Positions 9,821 through 22,038 of a stretch of 64,000 nt of DNA are shown here, piece by piece. The stretch covers positions 42,844,001 to 42,908,000 of the forward strand of contig CM060731.1 in the NCBI GenBank assembly GCA_030704615.1, read 5' to 3'. The notes below the pieces were generated by a model. It saw nothing but the letters and a program-made list of their open reading frames with translations. It ran no database searches and was not told where the DNA came from. Position 1 is the stretch's first letter. Each line of letters starts with the position of its first letter. Both the position numbers and the translations under genes were made by a program. The stretch comes from Takakia lepidozioides (Eukaryota; Streptophyta; Takakiopsida; Takakiales; Takakiaceae).

Positions 9821-9871
9821 GGTAGGCTTCCTGCCCTGAGTTTAAATTTCAGTCTAGTGCCGAGAGTGGGT
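9821..9871 (-). mobile_element. 51-bp fragment of the LINE family, near-identical to LINE B
   Basis: This block matches 58215-58265 with a single difference. On the minus strand it encodes 'PTLGTRLKFKLRAG', a C-terminal LINE stretch. Nothing on either side matches the LINE. It sits at the C-terminal end of the MULE relic. Confidence 0.8.
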
Positions 9872-10640
9872 TGCGCTTGATTTGGATGTGACATATTGAT
9901 GCGTCTACTCCCCTGTCCACACCCAAGAACTCAGTGTTGCACGTACTCCTTGAGCAACTTCTGTACACCAGCGAAGGTAAGACTGCGATTAGAAATGTTG
10001 CAGCGAAATTCATGTCATTTGGACAGTTACTATATGGTGGCATGGCCCCCTACGAGGAGGTCAAGAGGGGGGTGCTCGAAACTGCACATGACCTTGTTGA
10101 CCGGCCATCCAAGATGTCCTATCCAGCCTATATGCTGCGGGTTTGGGGCCTGGGGATGTCCGGGAGGATATCATCCTGGTCAAAAAGCTCCCTGTCGTCC
10201 TCCTCAACATGGTCAGCCACCGGCGAAACCACCTCGAGCACTCTCCCCGTCTCTACTGCCCTCTCCCCGGCTTCACCTCGAACTTGCACAATCCGTGCTC
10301 TTTCTGGTGTTCTTTCCTCTCCTCCACTCTCCACCGTATGGGTAATTGCAGGGGCTGCTCTTGCCCGCGATGGTCTAACCAGTGTGTTACTGCCTCTTTG
10401 TGGTGTCTTGGAGGGATCCACCGTCTCTGTGCGTCCCTAGCTTACACATAATTCCTGACATGGCCATGACCTAAAATTTGGTTCTGGGTTGGTTTGAAGT
10501 CCTATGTACCTCCGGCTGAGCTCTAAACACAGTTCTTTGGAACTGTACAATGACACATTAATCAATACAAATCCAGTCAGAACCTGGGCAGACAACTCTT
10601 GTTTTCCTTCCTGAGAAAAAGGAAACATGAGTTCACTCTT
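9872..10640. other. No gene recognised
   Basis: Long frames exist on both strands (9934-10440 plus, 10128-10421 minus). They are serine/proline- or charge-rich over the same GC-rich stretch and resemble no family I know. This could be the rest of the MULE element. Confidence 0.3.
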
Positions 10641-11457
10641 CTTAAAGTGGGTACTTCGGAGAGCTTTTGGATTGTTTCAGATCAGCAGCTCAAGCAGCTA
10701 TTGAGGACACTGGGAATCGTCCCAGCAATCAGCACCTACTTCAGGGGACACTAGCATTATTGCCAATCCCTGCGTGGGACTATAAACAATTGTTCCATAC
10801 TCCACAATTTTTTCGTACATGCTACAGAATTCAGTCTTGTTCTGGAGTGGGTGAAGGAGTCCCTGACCTTGAACTCCAACATGCACAAACTGATGTTTTA
10901 GTGTGAGGGAGTCATGCAAAGCCAATTCATGGAGCATCAACCAACAACAGAATACCCACATACAATTACGTTCACTATGTGAACTTACTTGCAGCCGTCA
11001 TGGGATTCGATCTTGGTCAGTTCAATAATTACAATCACTATGCAAACTTACTAGCCGCCGACATAGGATTGGTGAGTTGAGGCTGGCTTTTGACAACACA
11101 TGCAAGTTAGTCAAGGGCTCTATCTGAAGTGGCACCATGAGAAACACAAACATGTCCATACAAGCTTCGAAGAAGCCCCACCATCCACAACACAATCAGA
11201 ATAGCGCTCTGATTTCATCACCAGAGACAGTCAGAATCCCCCTTTCACTCAATACCTGCTCCAGCCACGTGCAATTAGGGGCTGACTTTCCACCTATGCT
11301 GGGTAGACCCCACTATGGCTCTTGGGAGGTTGATATGCCAGAGGAAATGCCTCAACAGTACATCATCGCCAATATTCTCAGAATGGTGGATGGACGAAGT
11401 AGCTATGCACATCATGAATGAAGCAAGACACTTGCACCTTTTCAGTAAAACATTGTT

Positions 11458-13799
11458 TCACCAGTAATCCCCACAAGAACAAATCCCATCTTCAAAGTGG
11501 TGAAAGCGGTTAGCATCCCGTACCACAATTGCTCGGCCAACAATCTTTGATATGAACTTGGTGGCCGTGTGGCAGTCACCACACACCCGAAGATTCTTGA
11601 TCAGACGCAGACGCGTCCCAGGGGCCGTGCTGATCAGCCCGAAACCAATAGCCAGCCTCTCACTGGGGAGGCAAAGAGAAAATTCCTTTTGGTCCTCCCC
11701 AACATCATGCAATATAAAGCGCGTGTCAGGTACATACCCTGCCTCCTCCATCTGCCCAGACAAGCTTCTCAGCTCAGCATGGATTTCCTCAATTCTGGGA
11801 TGCAATTTGTCATCTACAACAAAGGTGTGCACCCTGTTGCCAATCTCAATGCGGCAGCGACCTGGCTCCTTTCTAACCCCTCTGGCCTTCATCATTTTTC
11901 TCACCTTTGCAGTATCGTCCTACCTGCCAGCTGCGGCATAGATGTTTGATAGCAACACGTAAGTCGCGGCATCCTGTTCATTCCACTTGAGAATAGATGT
12001 TGCTGTGCGTTCAGCCATCTCCACATTGCCATGGATTCTGCAGGCACCAAGCAAGGCCTTCCACACCACAGGATCTGGTTTCATTGGCATTTTATTAATG
12101 AGGTCCTCTGCCTCATCCAATTGCCCTGCACGTCCAAGAAGGTCCACCATGCAGTCAAAGTGCTTTCCTATTGGAGTGACGCCATGAACTTGACTCAGGG
12201 AATCAAAGTAGCATCTTCCTTCATCCAGTAGGCCAACGTGGCTGCATGCAGAGAGAACACATATAAAGGTGATACTGTTCAAGCCTTCCGTTTGCATTCC
12301 TTCAAACAGTTGCAGGGCCTCCCTATGACAACCATGCTGGGCATATCCTGCAATCATTGCATTCCAGTTCAGCCATATTCTCGAACACTCCCCTTGCATC
12401 CTCGATGCTCCCGCATTTAGCATACATGTCCACCAGGGCAGTGTTCAGGATGACGTCTGGCACAATTCCAGCTTTGATGATGTCACCATGAACCGCTTTG
12501 CCCTTTTCCAGCGCTGCCAGGCTAGCACAAGCATTGCAAACGCAAACAAAAGTGATCCGGTCTGGAATTACCCCTTGCTGCACCATTTGCTCATATGTCT
12601 CCAAAGCCTCCATCCCGAACCCATGCTGGGCATATCCTGCGATCATTGCGTTCCAGGACACCACATTTCGTTCAGCCATTGTGTTGAAAACTCCCTTTGC
12701 ATCCTCAATGCTCCCACATTTGGCATACATGTCCACCAAGGCAGTGTTCAGAAAGACATCTGGTACAATTCCCGCTTTGATGATGTCACTATGGACATTT
12801 TTGCCCTTTTGCAGAGCTGCCAGGCTCGCGCACGCAGTGCATACGCAAACGAACGTGACCCTGTCCGGCTTCACCCCTTTCCGCGCCATTTGCTCATACA
12901 TCTCCAAAGCCTCCATGCCACACCCATGTTGGGCATATCCTGTGATCATCGCACTCCAGGATACAACATTTCGTTCAGCCATGTTGTTGAAAACCGCCTT
13001 CGCATCCTGGATGCTGCCGCATTTGGCATACATATCCACCAAGGCAGTATTCAGAATGACATCTGGTACAATTCCCGCTTTGATGTCAGCATGGACCTCT
13101 TTGCCCTGTTCTAGTCTTGCTAGGCTCGCACACGCCTTGCAAACAGAAATTTGCCCTTTTCCAGGGCTGCCAGGCTTGCACATGCATTGCAAACACAAAC
13201 AAACGTAATGTGGTTGGGCTGCACACCTTCCCCTAACATTTGCTCATATGTCTCCAAAACATTCTTACCACACCCGTGCTTGTTAAATCCTGCCATCATA
13301 ATATTCCACGAGATCAAACCACGTTCAGGCATTTTGTGGAACACTTTGTGTGCATCCACAATGCTTCCACACTTAACATACATGTTGACAAGGGTGTTGT
13401 GTAGGAAAACAGTTGACCTGACCCTGCTTCGGATAATGTGAGCATGCACCTGCTTTCCGGCTTCCAGGCTTTTCATCTTGATGCACTTACACAAGAGACA
13501 GACATGAGTATCTGAATCTGCTGAAATGCGTCCTTGATTTAGAATCTGTAGAGCCTCTTTCAAATGCCCTGCCTCACATAGCATCCTCACATGCCAGAAG
13601 TGCCAGAAGGGGTATTATGGATTCCCTCTCTTGGTCCTCTTTTGGAAGCTGTGGTCATGGTGAAGGTGCCTGATTTTATCAACTGTGCCACTGCTGTTGC
13701 TTCCAGTTGACCATCTACCCATGCAGGTTTCTTGTAGCTATCTACCCACAGGGATTCACAGGTAATCTTGTGCTTGAACTCTGGCCCTCTTGCAGAAAT
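11458..13799 (-). pseudogene. PPR-DYW pseudogene (third copy)
   Basis: Starts after an acceptor 'gtccag' with 'ISARGPEFKHK', then the linker and PPR motifs, and ends in a full DYW domain 'CSCGDYW'. Three lesions break it. An out-of-frame junction at about 13140 probably reflects recombination between two repeat units, leaving 'LEKGK' next to a partial unit. A deletion of about 14 bp near 12372 removes the residues after 'MAE'. A stop TAG at 11920-11922 sits where the arms have TGG (W) in 'AAAGRW'. It has about three fewer PPR triplets than the arms. HSE is changed to 'PSERLAI' (H to P), so the deaminase would also lose a zinc/catalytic residue. Confidence 0.9.
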
Positions 13800-14024
13800 C
13801 TGGACACCCACTCCATCCCTGCTCCTTCAGCTATCCGAGCCTCGGAAACAATAATGCATACATCCTCCCCTTGCTGCTAGCAGCTAACAATGACAACCTA
13901 ATTTTTTTCTAGCAAATACTCCAACCCTACTTATCGAACTCTAGTTCCTACACTGAATTGCTCCAAGACATTCAAAATGTGCTGCAATGCATCTTGTTGT
14001 CTGCTTCTCTGTAAAATCATTCAC

Positions 14025-14120
14025 CTTTTTGCCTCGATTGTCCCACCGTTGACCTGGGTCCGAAAAATATTCCTTCCAAAGCTTCTCCTCATCTTTGTTT
14101 TCTGTTTTTGGATAATTGCC
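14025..14120 (-). CDS. PDF-motif N-half exon upstream of the third PPR copy
   Basis: Reads 'GNYPKTENKDEEKLWKEY', then 'FSDPGQRWDNRGKK', with donor AAAAAG|GTGAATG in phase 0. This matches the arm B exon layout, but the first W of the WWD core is R. It would splice to the acceptor at 13800 to rebuild 'RGKK' + 'ISARGPEFKHK'. It belongs to the broken third copy. Confidence 0.6.
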
Positions 14121-14573
14121 TATTGCCACATTGGCAGTAATATGTCAAAATCACTCCAAGCCACCATACGTCCACCAGATGAGCTATCTTGCAGGACTCA
14201 ACATAAGAAATTAGGATAAGAGGAGAAAACAGGCTGAAACGTGTTGGGAAGAAGGTGCTCTCACCACATTGTCCTTGACCTTGTGTCATGAAAGCACCTA
14301 GGTTTTTTTTCACCCAAGGAGGATTCAACCAACCATCAACCCAAAGGACCTCTTGTTTGCGCTGCTTGTGTCTGTAGCCAGGTGAGCTCGGATTGGTCTG
14401 TGAGAGTCACCAGAGTGCAGCTGAATATATTTAAACATGCCCCCCCTAAGACCAAGCTGAACCTCCCGTGTACCTTGTAAACACAAGGAAAAAGAATCAC
14501 GAATACTGAGAGGAAGAGCCCACTTTTGCAGAACAGAAAATTTTATTCACATTGTATATTAAGAAAGCCACAC

Positions 14574-14645
14574 CTTGCCATTGCGGTTATCCCACCACTG
14601 TGCAGGATCTTTAAAAAACTCATGCCAGCGCTGCTCCATGCTCCA
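14574..14645 (-). CDS. PDF-motif N-half exon, best preserved example
   Basis: A 24-codon block starting 'WSMEQRWHEFF' and continuing 'KDPAQWWDNRNGK', with donor GGCAAG|GTGTGG in phase 0. This is the closest match in the window to the first half of the OSB PDF motif (W..FF..P..WWDNR..K). I cannot find the OB-fold domain expected upstream in an OSB gene, nor a paired second half between this exon and the next. Confidence 0.6.
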
Positions 14646-15303
14646 CAGTAGACCTTGTGCCCAAAACTCCGACAGCATCAACACTTTGGCCCGTTTGCTA
14701 ATGGAGGAGTACTAGTGTAGCTTTCATGCAAGTCACTGTGGACTCCATTGGACTCTACCCAGTAAGGAACATACCAACTTGCCCAAAGTTACACATATGC
14801 TAAACAAGCTTGTGCATGACAAGGCTGCCCTCTAATCAGGTCGGTGGGAGTCATACTCACTTTCATCTACAAGCTTCAAAGGAGCTCCACCATCTACACC
14901 AGAATCAGAACCGCTCTTGATATCTGTCCACCATCACGAGATTGTTCTCGATCTTGTGGCATGGCAATTAGTCTTTCTTTCAACCAAGGAGGATTGAACC
15001 AACCCTTCATCCACCAGCCCTCGTGTGTTTGCTGCTTATGTCTGTAGTCTGGAGATTTTGGAGTGGTCTGTGGAAACGAGCAGGGAGCGCTGAGCAGCCA
15101 CAGTCTCAACCATCCCAAGTGCCTTGCGAACCCCAGAGAAACACCTAGCGCAATCCCTACTTTCGTTCACTCCGATATTGACAGTAAAAGCACATTTTGC
15201 AGAGCAAAGCGAAATTCAACTAGGGGTACAATCCACTGCAGACAATATTATCACACCAGAGTTCAATCAAACTCCCTCGGCATCCTACAACAAGAAATCT
15301 CAC

Positions 15304-15369
15304 CTTGTCACCGTTGCAGTCCCACCATTGATCTTCATAGAACTCCTGCCAGCGCTGTTCCATGCTCCA
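15304..15369 (-). CDS. PDF-motif N-half exon, variant
   Basis: Reads 'WSMEQRWQEFYEDQ' then 'WWDCNGDK', with donor GACAAG|GTGAGA. It lacks two residues before WWD. It corresponds to 992-1063 and 43543-43614. Just upstream on the same strand is a helical-looking stretch 'NLAETRQRIEKAQVML', also present in the arms, which may belong to the same exon. Confidence 0.5.
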
Positions 15370-15719
15370 GTGTTGACCTACGTGCGAAATTGACCAATTA
15401 TCCGCCTGGTCTAACATCACTTGTGCTTTCTCGATTCTTTGCCTTGTTTCTGCTAAATTGCTCGAAAGACAATTCCACGCCTGGCACCCCTGAAGATTGG
15501 GGAGGCGCCAATGCAACTACATGCAAGGGATTCCGTCCTGTGCGCATTGCGAAGGGGGATGCCACGCTCCAAAGCCAAGCCCCTCAATCCGCAGCATGAC
15601 GCGATGCCTCCCGCCTTGGGTATGGAGTCGGCGTGCGCGGTCCAGAGAACGCCGGGAGACGTTTCCATCCCCGCCTGTGAGAGTGAGAAATTGGCAGAGG
15701 ATATGTTTGTGGTCCAGAA

Positions 15720-16390
15720 GTCCAGACCTTTGGGAGCTAGGGTGAGATGGAGGCTTCCCAGCAGCGCCTTCTTTTCCACGCTGCAGTCTCATCTGCTGCA
15801 GAAATTTGCAAGGAAAGCTTCCACCCGCTGCTCCACATCATCATCATCGTTGGTTGCGGCTCCATGCTTCTGATTCCGCGGGTCAATTTCCTTGGTTTCA
15901 GTAAGTGAGGGGTGCTTGCTACAACACTGCCAAACACTGAATTCAAAGAAGAATTTCTCCACATCCCTGTCCTGACTCAATTAGTGCACATTCCCACTTG
16001 TGCAGTTGGTCCGTGTATTCGCAACCCCCATGCAAGAAACGATTGCAACAGCAGGTGCGAGGTACCATGAGGGTCATGGTGCGAGGTACCATGAGGCCCA
16101 ACTCAAACCCCCATTCCTCAGTTCCTCTATTGTCTAGTTAACGAGTACGACGTGTTTATATATTTGGAGTGAGTGACGTTTCGCGGGTTTCGCGAGGTTC
16201 CACAAGCAGCACCCTCCAAATTTGGTGCACCATCACTTAGACCCTCGATTGTCCATGTGGTGAGCCGCGGTGAGTCTTGGCCCACCCACATGGCCCCAAT
16301 GGACCATGGTGAGTCCCAAGACTCCCCCCGACTCCCACCACAAGGCCTCAGCCTCATAGCGAGTCCTATATCACCCCCAGTACGACTCCC
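15720..16390. other. No gene recognised
   Basis: Frames here are short or compositionally biased. The phrase 'gtgcgaggtaccatgagg' is directly repeated at 16055 and 16080. A gypsy fragment begins just beyond. Confidence 0.4.
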
Positions 16391-16394
16391 TGCG

Positions 16395-17060
16395 TTACCA
16401 CCACCCCTCGTAGAGCCCCATAACCGCCACCCGGTTTGCGGGGCTCCACCTAGTGAGCGCCACCGCCTCCTTTGAGTGCCGAAGGCACTCAATGGTGCTT
16501 GAGTCCCCTTTCTTATTTGTTGTCATTGCTCCCACCACAAGGGCAGCCCCTCTTGTGTCCCGACCCCCCGCCCTCAAGGCACACCACATTGTCTCGTCCA
16601 CGTCGAACATTGCCAAAGTGTCTTGCCACCTAAGTTGTTTTGGGGACAACTTAGGCTGTGTGACAAAATACTTCACCATGACATTGTCCGTGAACACCTT
16701 CACCGGATTGGAACCAACATAGTGGTGTCAAAGCTAAAGGCAATGCACCACCGTCTTCATTTCTTTATCGTGCGTAGGCCACCATCGCTCCATTTCATTC
16801 AGTTTCTAGGCTTTCGTAAGTCACTGGACATCCATCCTGCATGAGCACACCTCCGATTGCGAAGTCCGACGCATCTGTATGAATCTCAAATGGACGGTCT
16901 CCAAACTGCATGGAAAGAGGTGCAGTGCTTTCCCCACTGCAATGCATCAAGACATGTTTGCTACCATAGTGCCCACCTACAGATCGTCGAACTCCGGGAT
17001 TTTAAAGACACAATCAGGATTTTTGTTGTTCTGCCATCAAAGTTGCCACTGACAGGGCCT
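16395..17060 (-). mobile_element. Ty3/gypsy pol fragment (RT end and RNase H)
   Basis: On the minus strand the pieces read in gypsy order: 'FKIPEFDDL', then (after a frame change) 'EIHTDASDFAIGGVLMQDG' and 'PVTYES', a broken stretch, then 'KVFTDNVMVKYFVTQPKLS' and 'PKQLRWQDTLAMFDVD'. These are the RNase H region that follows reverse transcriptase in chromovirus-like plant gypsy elements. Several frameshifts and the absence of LTRs, protease and integrase mark a fossil. Confidence 0.8.
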
Positions 17061-17879
17061 GATAGAGACCAATTTCAAGTCCTAAATTTTTCCCCAGCCG
17101 GCGTGGGTGGATCCTGAGGAGGAGTTTTCACATTGAAGTTGCATTTTCGAGTTTTAGTTTAGTCTGTCTTGTTATTATTCCCGTTGACCGCGACAGTATG
17201 AGTAGGCATGCAACCGTTTCTAGTTTACTTTTAATTTAAATATGTAGCTTGCGGCTAATCAACTGGTGGCTTGATAACTTCTAGCTTCGGTGAACAAACA
17301 GGCGACTGTGCAATTTGCACTCTGTAAGAGTTTTGACCTTCTATTATATATTAACATTGGAGTACATAGTCATGCCGGATTTTTCCACTTTTCAACAATT
17401 TCGAATGTGATATAGAATATGATGTTCTCTACAGTTATGAGGAGAGATTGAGTTATTTCTCAGCAGTTGTGTTCAAACATTACTTGTTTTTTGTTGTCAC
17501 ACAAGAACTAGTGACAAAATGGCATCGTTTATCTACACTAAATATCCTTGCATGATTGGTTTGGCATTGGTGTAGGTGAGTGTCCTCCTTACACTTCCTG
17601 CTCTCACCAGCTTCTTAAGTGCTTTATGCTCATGTGGTAATACTCTATTATCTAGACTTGTATGAGACCCTATTACACTAGCATTGTATCTAGCTGTTTA
17701 CCAAGTATTTGTTTAATGGCAAGGTATTATGTGAAGTACTTAGTTCTACCTATTCTGAAAATTGTTTTCTTTGAGCAGAGCAAGTATCAGTAGTATTGTG
17801 GCTAGTGCATGCATATTTGCACGAGTCAAGGGTGATATCTAGCATTGAGTATCTTTCAACAACAGTGATCTATGTGGAG
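17061..17879. other. No gene recognised
   Basis: AT-richer intergenic sequence with no convincing frame, RNA gene or repeat. Confidence 0.4.
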
Positions 17880-18365
17880 CCTCAACTTAGGTTGCCCTCA
17901 GAATCTAAGATTTTGAATCTACGTCGAGGGAGACCATGCCAGACGGTTGGATGCTCGGCAGACAACTTGATAAACAAAATGCCAATCAAACCAGGTGCAT
18001 CAGTGTGGGGGGGGCTTGCTTGGTGCTTATAGAGTTCACAGTGATTTGAAGCTAGCAGAATGTGCAGCAAAATGCCTTCTCGAATCAGATCCACGCCACC
18101 CTGCGCAGCCTACGTGCTGCTGCAGCTGGCTGGTGGGACGATAAATCAAAGATGAGACAGATGATGGAGGATAGAGGAGTCAGAAAGGAGCCAGGACGGA
18201 GCTGCATTGAGGTTAATAAACAGATGCATACATTTGTTGTAGATGACAAACTGCGCCATCCACAAATTGAGGAAAATCCATGCTAAGCTGAAGAGGTTGT
18301 CTGGGCAGATGAAGGAGGCCGGGTATGTGCCTGATACGCCTTTCGTGGTTGTCACAAAGGGCAGC
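17880..18365 (+). pseudogene. Degenerate C-terminal fragment of a DYW-PPR gene
   Basis: Recognisable islands in different frames: 'DNLINKMPIKPGASVWGG', '[17 protein letters not shown]', 'HTFVVDDKL', then '[17 protein letters not shown]'. These correspond to the last PPR motifs, the E region and the start of the DYW domain. The catalytic part is missing. Intervening indels and stops show it is dead. It resembles the arm copies but is clearly older. Confidence 0.85.
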
Positions 18366-18959
18366 TCACAGACGCATTCAGTTCCAGACTACCATTTGGT
18401 GACAAAAAAAAACAAATGATGACCTTGGGTGGGCTGGAAATTGGCCTGGCAGACCAGACTAGGAGGCTTAAAGGTTAAGGTCCCATAGCTAGGAGGATGT
18501 CTCTGCCATTAATCCTCTCGCTTCCACTATCTTGCCCTTTGTCATCTACCAGCCTTTCAATCTTTTGTTTTCTCTCCTTATTTTCCCTTTGTCCTACATC
18601 TTTCCTCCACGTTCATATTGCGACCTCTGGACGTCGCAGCAGGCGCAGCAACGCTGTCACAGTAACGACGTTTTTCCGTCGTTTTTTTATTTTTTTATTT
18701 TTTTAATCAAGTTTGTATTTTACAGGAACCTCCCTACGACCCCCTGCCGTTGAAACAGCAAGCAGGCGTTGCAGATTCCAAGGCCACCCCTGCTGCGACG
18801 TTGGGCCGTCGTTACTGCCCGCGTGCCTAGGGCTCCCTCTTCCCCATCCTGCCATCATCCGACATCGGGGCGGCGCAGCCAGCCCCATGCGTTGCGTCTG
18901 CGACGTTGGGGTGTCGCAATTTCTACAGCCCGACGGATGTCTGCTCTCCAACATCACAG

Positions 18960-20460
18960 AAAGGGCCGTGATGCCGCCGGCGCCGATTCACTGCCACGCC
19001 CACGGTTGGGTCCCAAACGGGCATCACTGACCCCCCATTTTCCTATAGTGTTTGATTTGTGGATGTCCAGATCGGGGTTTGACACTTTTTCTCTGGTCAT
19101 TAACTTCATCAATGAGGAGTGGCTTCCATGCCATGTTACTGTAGGTTTGTTTGAGGCACTAGACACTTTTGGCGCAACACTGGCGGAACAAGTTAAAAAA
19201 CTTCTGGCCGAATACAAACTTACAGACAAAATTATCTTGTATGTGAAGGATGAAGGGCTAACTTAATACTCTGGCTCAAGCTCTCACATCAGTTATGTCT
19301 TGCACACCTCTGCAACTTCAATCATCATTTGTTGGTGTTTGTTTTGGGCATCTCATGTCAAAGGCTTGCCAATACGCCACAACTAAGAGCAAAGTGGGGC
19401 CTGGAATGAAAGATGTTAGCCTTGTGGATGCTCAAATGCCTTGCAGAAGACAATAATATGGACTAAAAAATCAGGAAAGGGAAGACATCAATGGGATCTT
19501 GCTTGTAAGGAAGTTGGATTGTGGCCAAGAAAGCTTAAAACCCCTGTCAAAACTCGATTTGCCTCAAATGTGGTGCTCTTCCAAGTGACCTTGGAATATT
19601 CTGCAGTGATTAACTTGTGCTACAGTCGACAGTCATTACGACTTCAATTTCGGGTACCTGGGGATTCAACATGGGCCATTGCCGAGGCAGTCATCTCACA
19701 CATATTATGAAACAATGCATTTTAAATCAAACTAGAGGATATTGGCTATTGTCGGATGCTTTGTTTGCGGCATTCTCTATTGCTACAAAAATGAGTCAAG
19801 ATTATAATCGTCGGGCAGTCAAGAACCCTCCACTAACATGTGGTGATTTTGAGCAAAAGTTGGAAATCTTGTATGCTCAAATGGGATGAGAAGTTATCAA
19901 TGTCTTGCAGCCTTTTCTGTCTTTTGCAGTCACTTTTAATCGAGGCCATGCACATAATATGTGTGCACTTATGCTTGATCTTCGGTACAAAGCCTCCCTT
20001 CAGTGCATCATGGACTATGGAGGACGAGAAAATACAAATGCTAGTGCAGAAGAGTATGATTCACAAGTCATGTTGCCACTATTGGTAACTACATTCAAGC
20101 ACCTCAATCCAGCCTGTGCACATAGTCCTCCTCCAAAAGAGTCACTCCTTCATGAATCACTATGTGGAGTTTCTGCCTCGACTGAGGAGACGAGCTTAGG
20201 GCTTGTAAAAAGTGAGTTGTCATTGTATTGCTGATTATTGTGAATCCAGATGATGTCAAGTCTCCATTATTGTGGTGGAAGGATCATGAAAGCCGCTTTC
20301 CCAATGTAGGGTTTTTGGCTCGCCAATTTCTAGGAATACCAGGTTCGCAGATTGAGACCGAACGCATATTCAACATTGCAGGGATACTTACCAACATGCG
20401 TTGATGCCGACTTGGAGTGAAGAACATGGACAATTAGTGATGATTTTGAAGAACTGACCT
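18960..20460 (+). pseudogene. hAT-superfamily transposase, decayed
   Basis: Islands in order: 'VFDLWMSRSGFDTFSLVINF', 'GLFEALDTFGATLAEQVKKL', 'KDEG', then after a frameshift near 19260 'LTSVMSCTPLQLQSSFVG'. After another near 19440 come 'KTIIWTKKSGKGRHQWDLA', 'TPVKTRFASNVVLFQ', 'CVLNQ'-like 'CILNQTRGYWLLSDALF', 'AHNMCALMLDLRYKASLQ', and near 20270 the hAT C-terminal dimerisation segment 'SQIETERIFNIAGIL'. There is a stop at about 19887. Four or more lesions make it non-functional. I found no terminal inverted repeats or 8-bp duplication by eye. Confidence 0.85.
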
Positions 20461-22038
20461 AGCGATGGAATGATTAGTTGCCCTCTTGCTGATAAGGGAG
20501 TGGAAGAATTCATTGCTGAAGATAATCTCCTTGAAGATTATGAAGAAGAACTTGAAGATGCTGGTTACTTTGAGGATGTGTTGTAGGGCAGTTGCAGGCT
20601 AGAGTGTCTCAGTTTTGGCAGATGGTAACGTCAATGAAAGTCCATGATTTTTTTCTTATTTGGGAGCATATTTTGCGAGGTTGATTCTTATAAAACTAGA
20701 CAATAGTATACTTGACACCTTTTGGGTTTTTCAACTCCAAAATGCACAATAGTTTAGGATGTATCACACTTCCGAAGATTTGAAGATTTGAACCGTGACT
20801 GACCTGGCCCAGATATATAACACTCAAATATAACATGGTAAATGGCCTGCTCTTTCTTGAATCATGTTATTGGATTATGTATTGACCTCAAGTTTCTAGG
20901 TGAAAGCACACATCTGATGGAAAGGACCCACAAGTTCTAGTCCGCGCAATGAGCCAAATGTGGAGTGCAAAGTCCCCAAGGTGGCTGCCAAGATTTCTAC
21001 CACTAAAATGGATCCATTTGTGCTCCCATATTTGCATTAAGAGAAAGGAACTTGATGTGTACTTACCAACAAATGGCATAGAATAAGCTCTGACATCGCC
21101 GCAAGAGATATGCCCGGGAATGTTGAAAACCTAAAGTGGGGGAGGCACTAAAGAGAAAAAGCACTCGCAACAACCATATGGCACAGGGTTCAGAAAAACG
21201 GAAGGAGGGAGGGAGAGAGAAATGACTCTCTAGTTGAAAATCAGACCAATGTACAGTACACACCCCACACAACTAAGGGTGTAGCAAAGTGTAAACATAA
21301 TCTAATCACAGTTCAGTATGAATCTTGTAGAGGATGTACTGTACAAAGCTTAGCTTTGTGGGTTGAGAGCTGTAACTATGGTACATCGATCCCACACTCA
21401 AGGTAAGCAAATAAGTCATGATACACTCAGAAGACTTCCCAAGAAACACCACGCGATGAAACTCCCTTCGCAGTAGAATAGCTTACAATAGGCTTCTCCA
21501 CTGCGCATATTCCCTTTGCAACATGTCACCAAATAAGGTACTCATGAATATCTTTTGGGTCAGGATAACCACAAAACCCAATTCGAAGGCCATTGACTTG
21601 TTGAATGAACATTGTGTGCACCAAACACAACACTTCTCCAACTTGGCAAAACCATGCGGCCACACCCCAGCCTGCAACTTCACTGAATGTGACCATGCTT
21701 GGATGCTGGGAAAGGAAATGCTTGTGTGGGTGCCATAATAGCAAAGATCGAACCCCCGCGCTTTTGGCCAATAAAGGTTGACCCAAAATAGCAGCGCTCA
21801 TCAGTAGCTTCATGCTTGTATGTCTCCCAAACCTTCACATCCTTGTGAAAAGGAAGTGGAAGGTAAGGACAAGCCTGCCCCAAGTAAATATTTCTCTTAC
21901 TCTGAGAACCCCACAACCGGGTACCCATTCTCTTACAGGTATTGCGCAGCCCATTTTCACAAGGAACAGCCTGTAGTACACCTCTTCCTCCCTCACAACA
22001 AAGACAAAGATGAGCTGAAACTGGAACCATTTCAATTT
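20461..22038. other. Intergenic, DGD1 3' flank, no gene seen
   Basis: Short frames only. A minus-strand tRNA B-box-like phrase ('gggttcgatc') lies near 21750 but has no A box at the right distance. The last few hundred bases before 22039 are probably DGD1 3' UTR and terminator, with no clear polyadenylation signal chosen. Confidence 0.4.

Larger units (their letters stand above)
10640..15720 (-). repeat. Third, diverged copy of the PDF-PPR-DYW gene region
   Basis: The sequence parallels the arms from the 3' flank (10640, compare 38150) through the PPR (11458-13799) to the upstream PDF exons (to about 15400). It keeps what looks like the original arrangement: all PDF exons lie on the same strand as the PPR. 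Divergence from the arms is clearly larger than between the arms. Confidence 0.85.

Noticed and set aside
9934-10440. 168-codon plus frame and 97-codon minus frame over the same DNA
   Set aside because: Serine/proline- and charge-rich frames on opposite strands of a GC-rich stretch, with no recognisable family.
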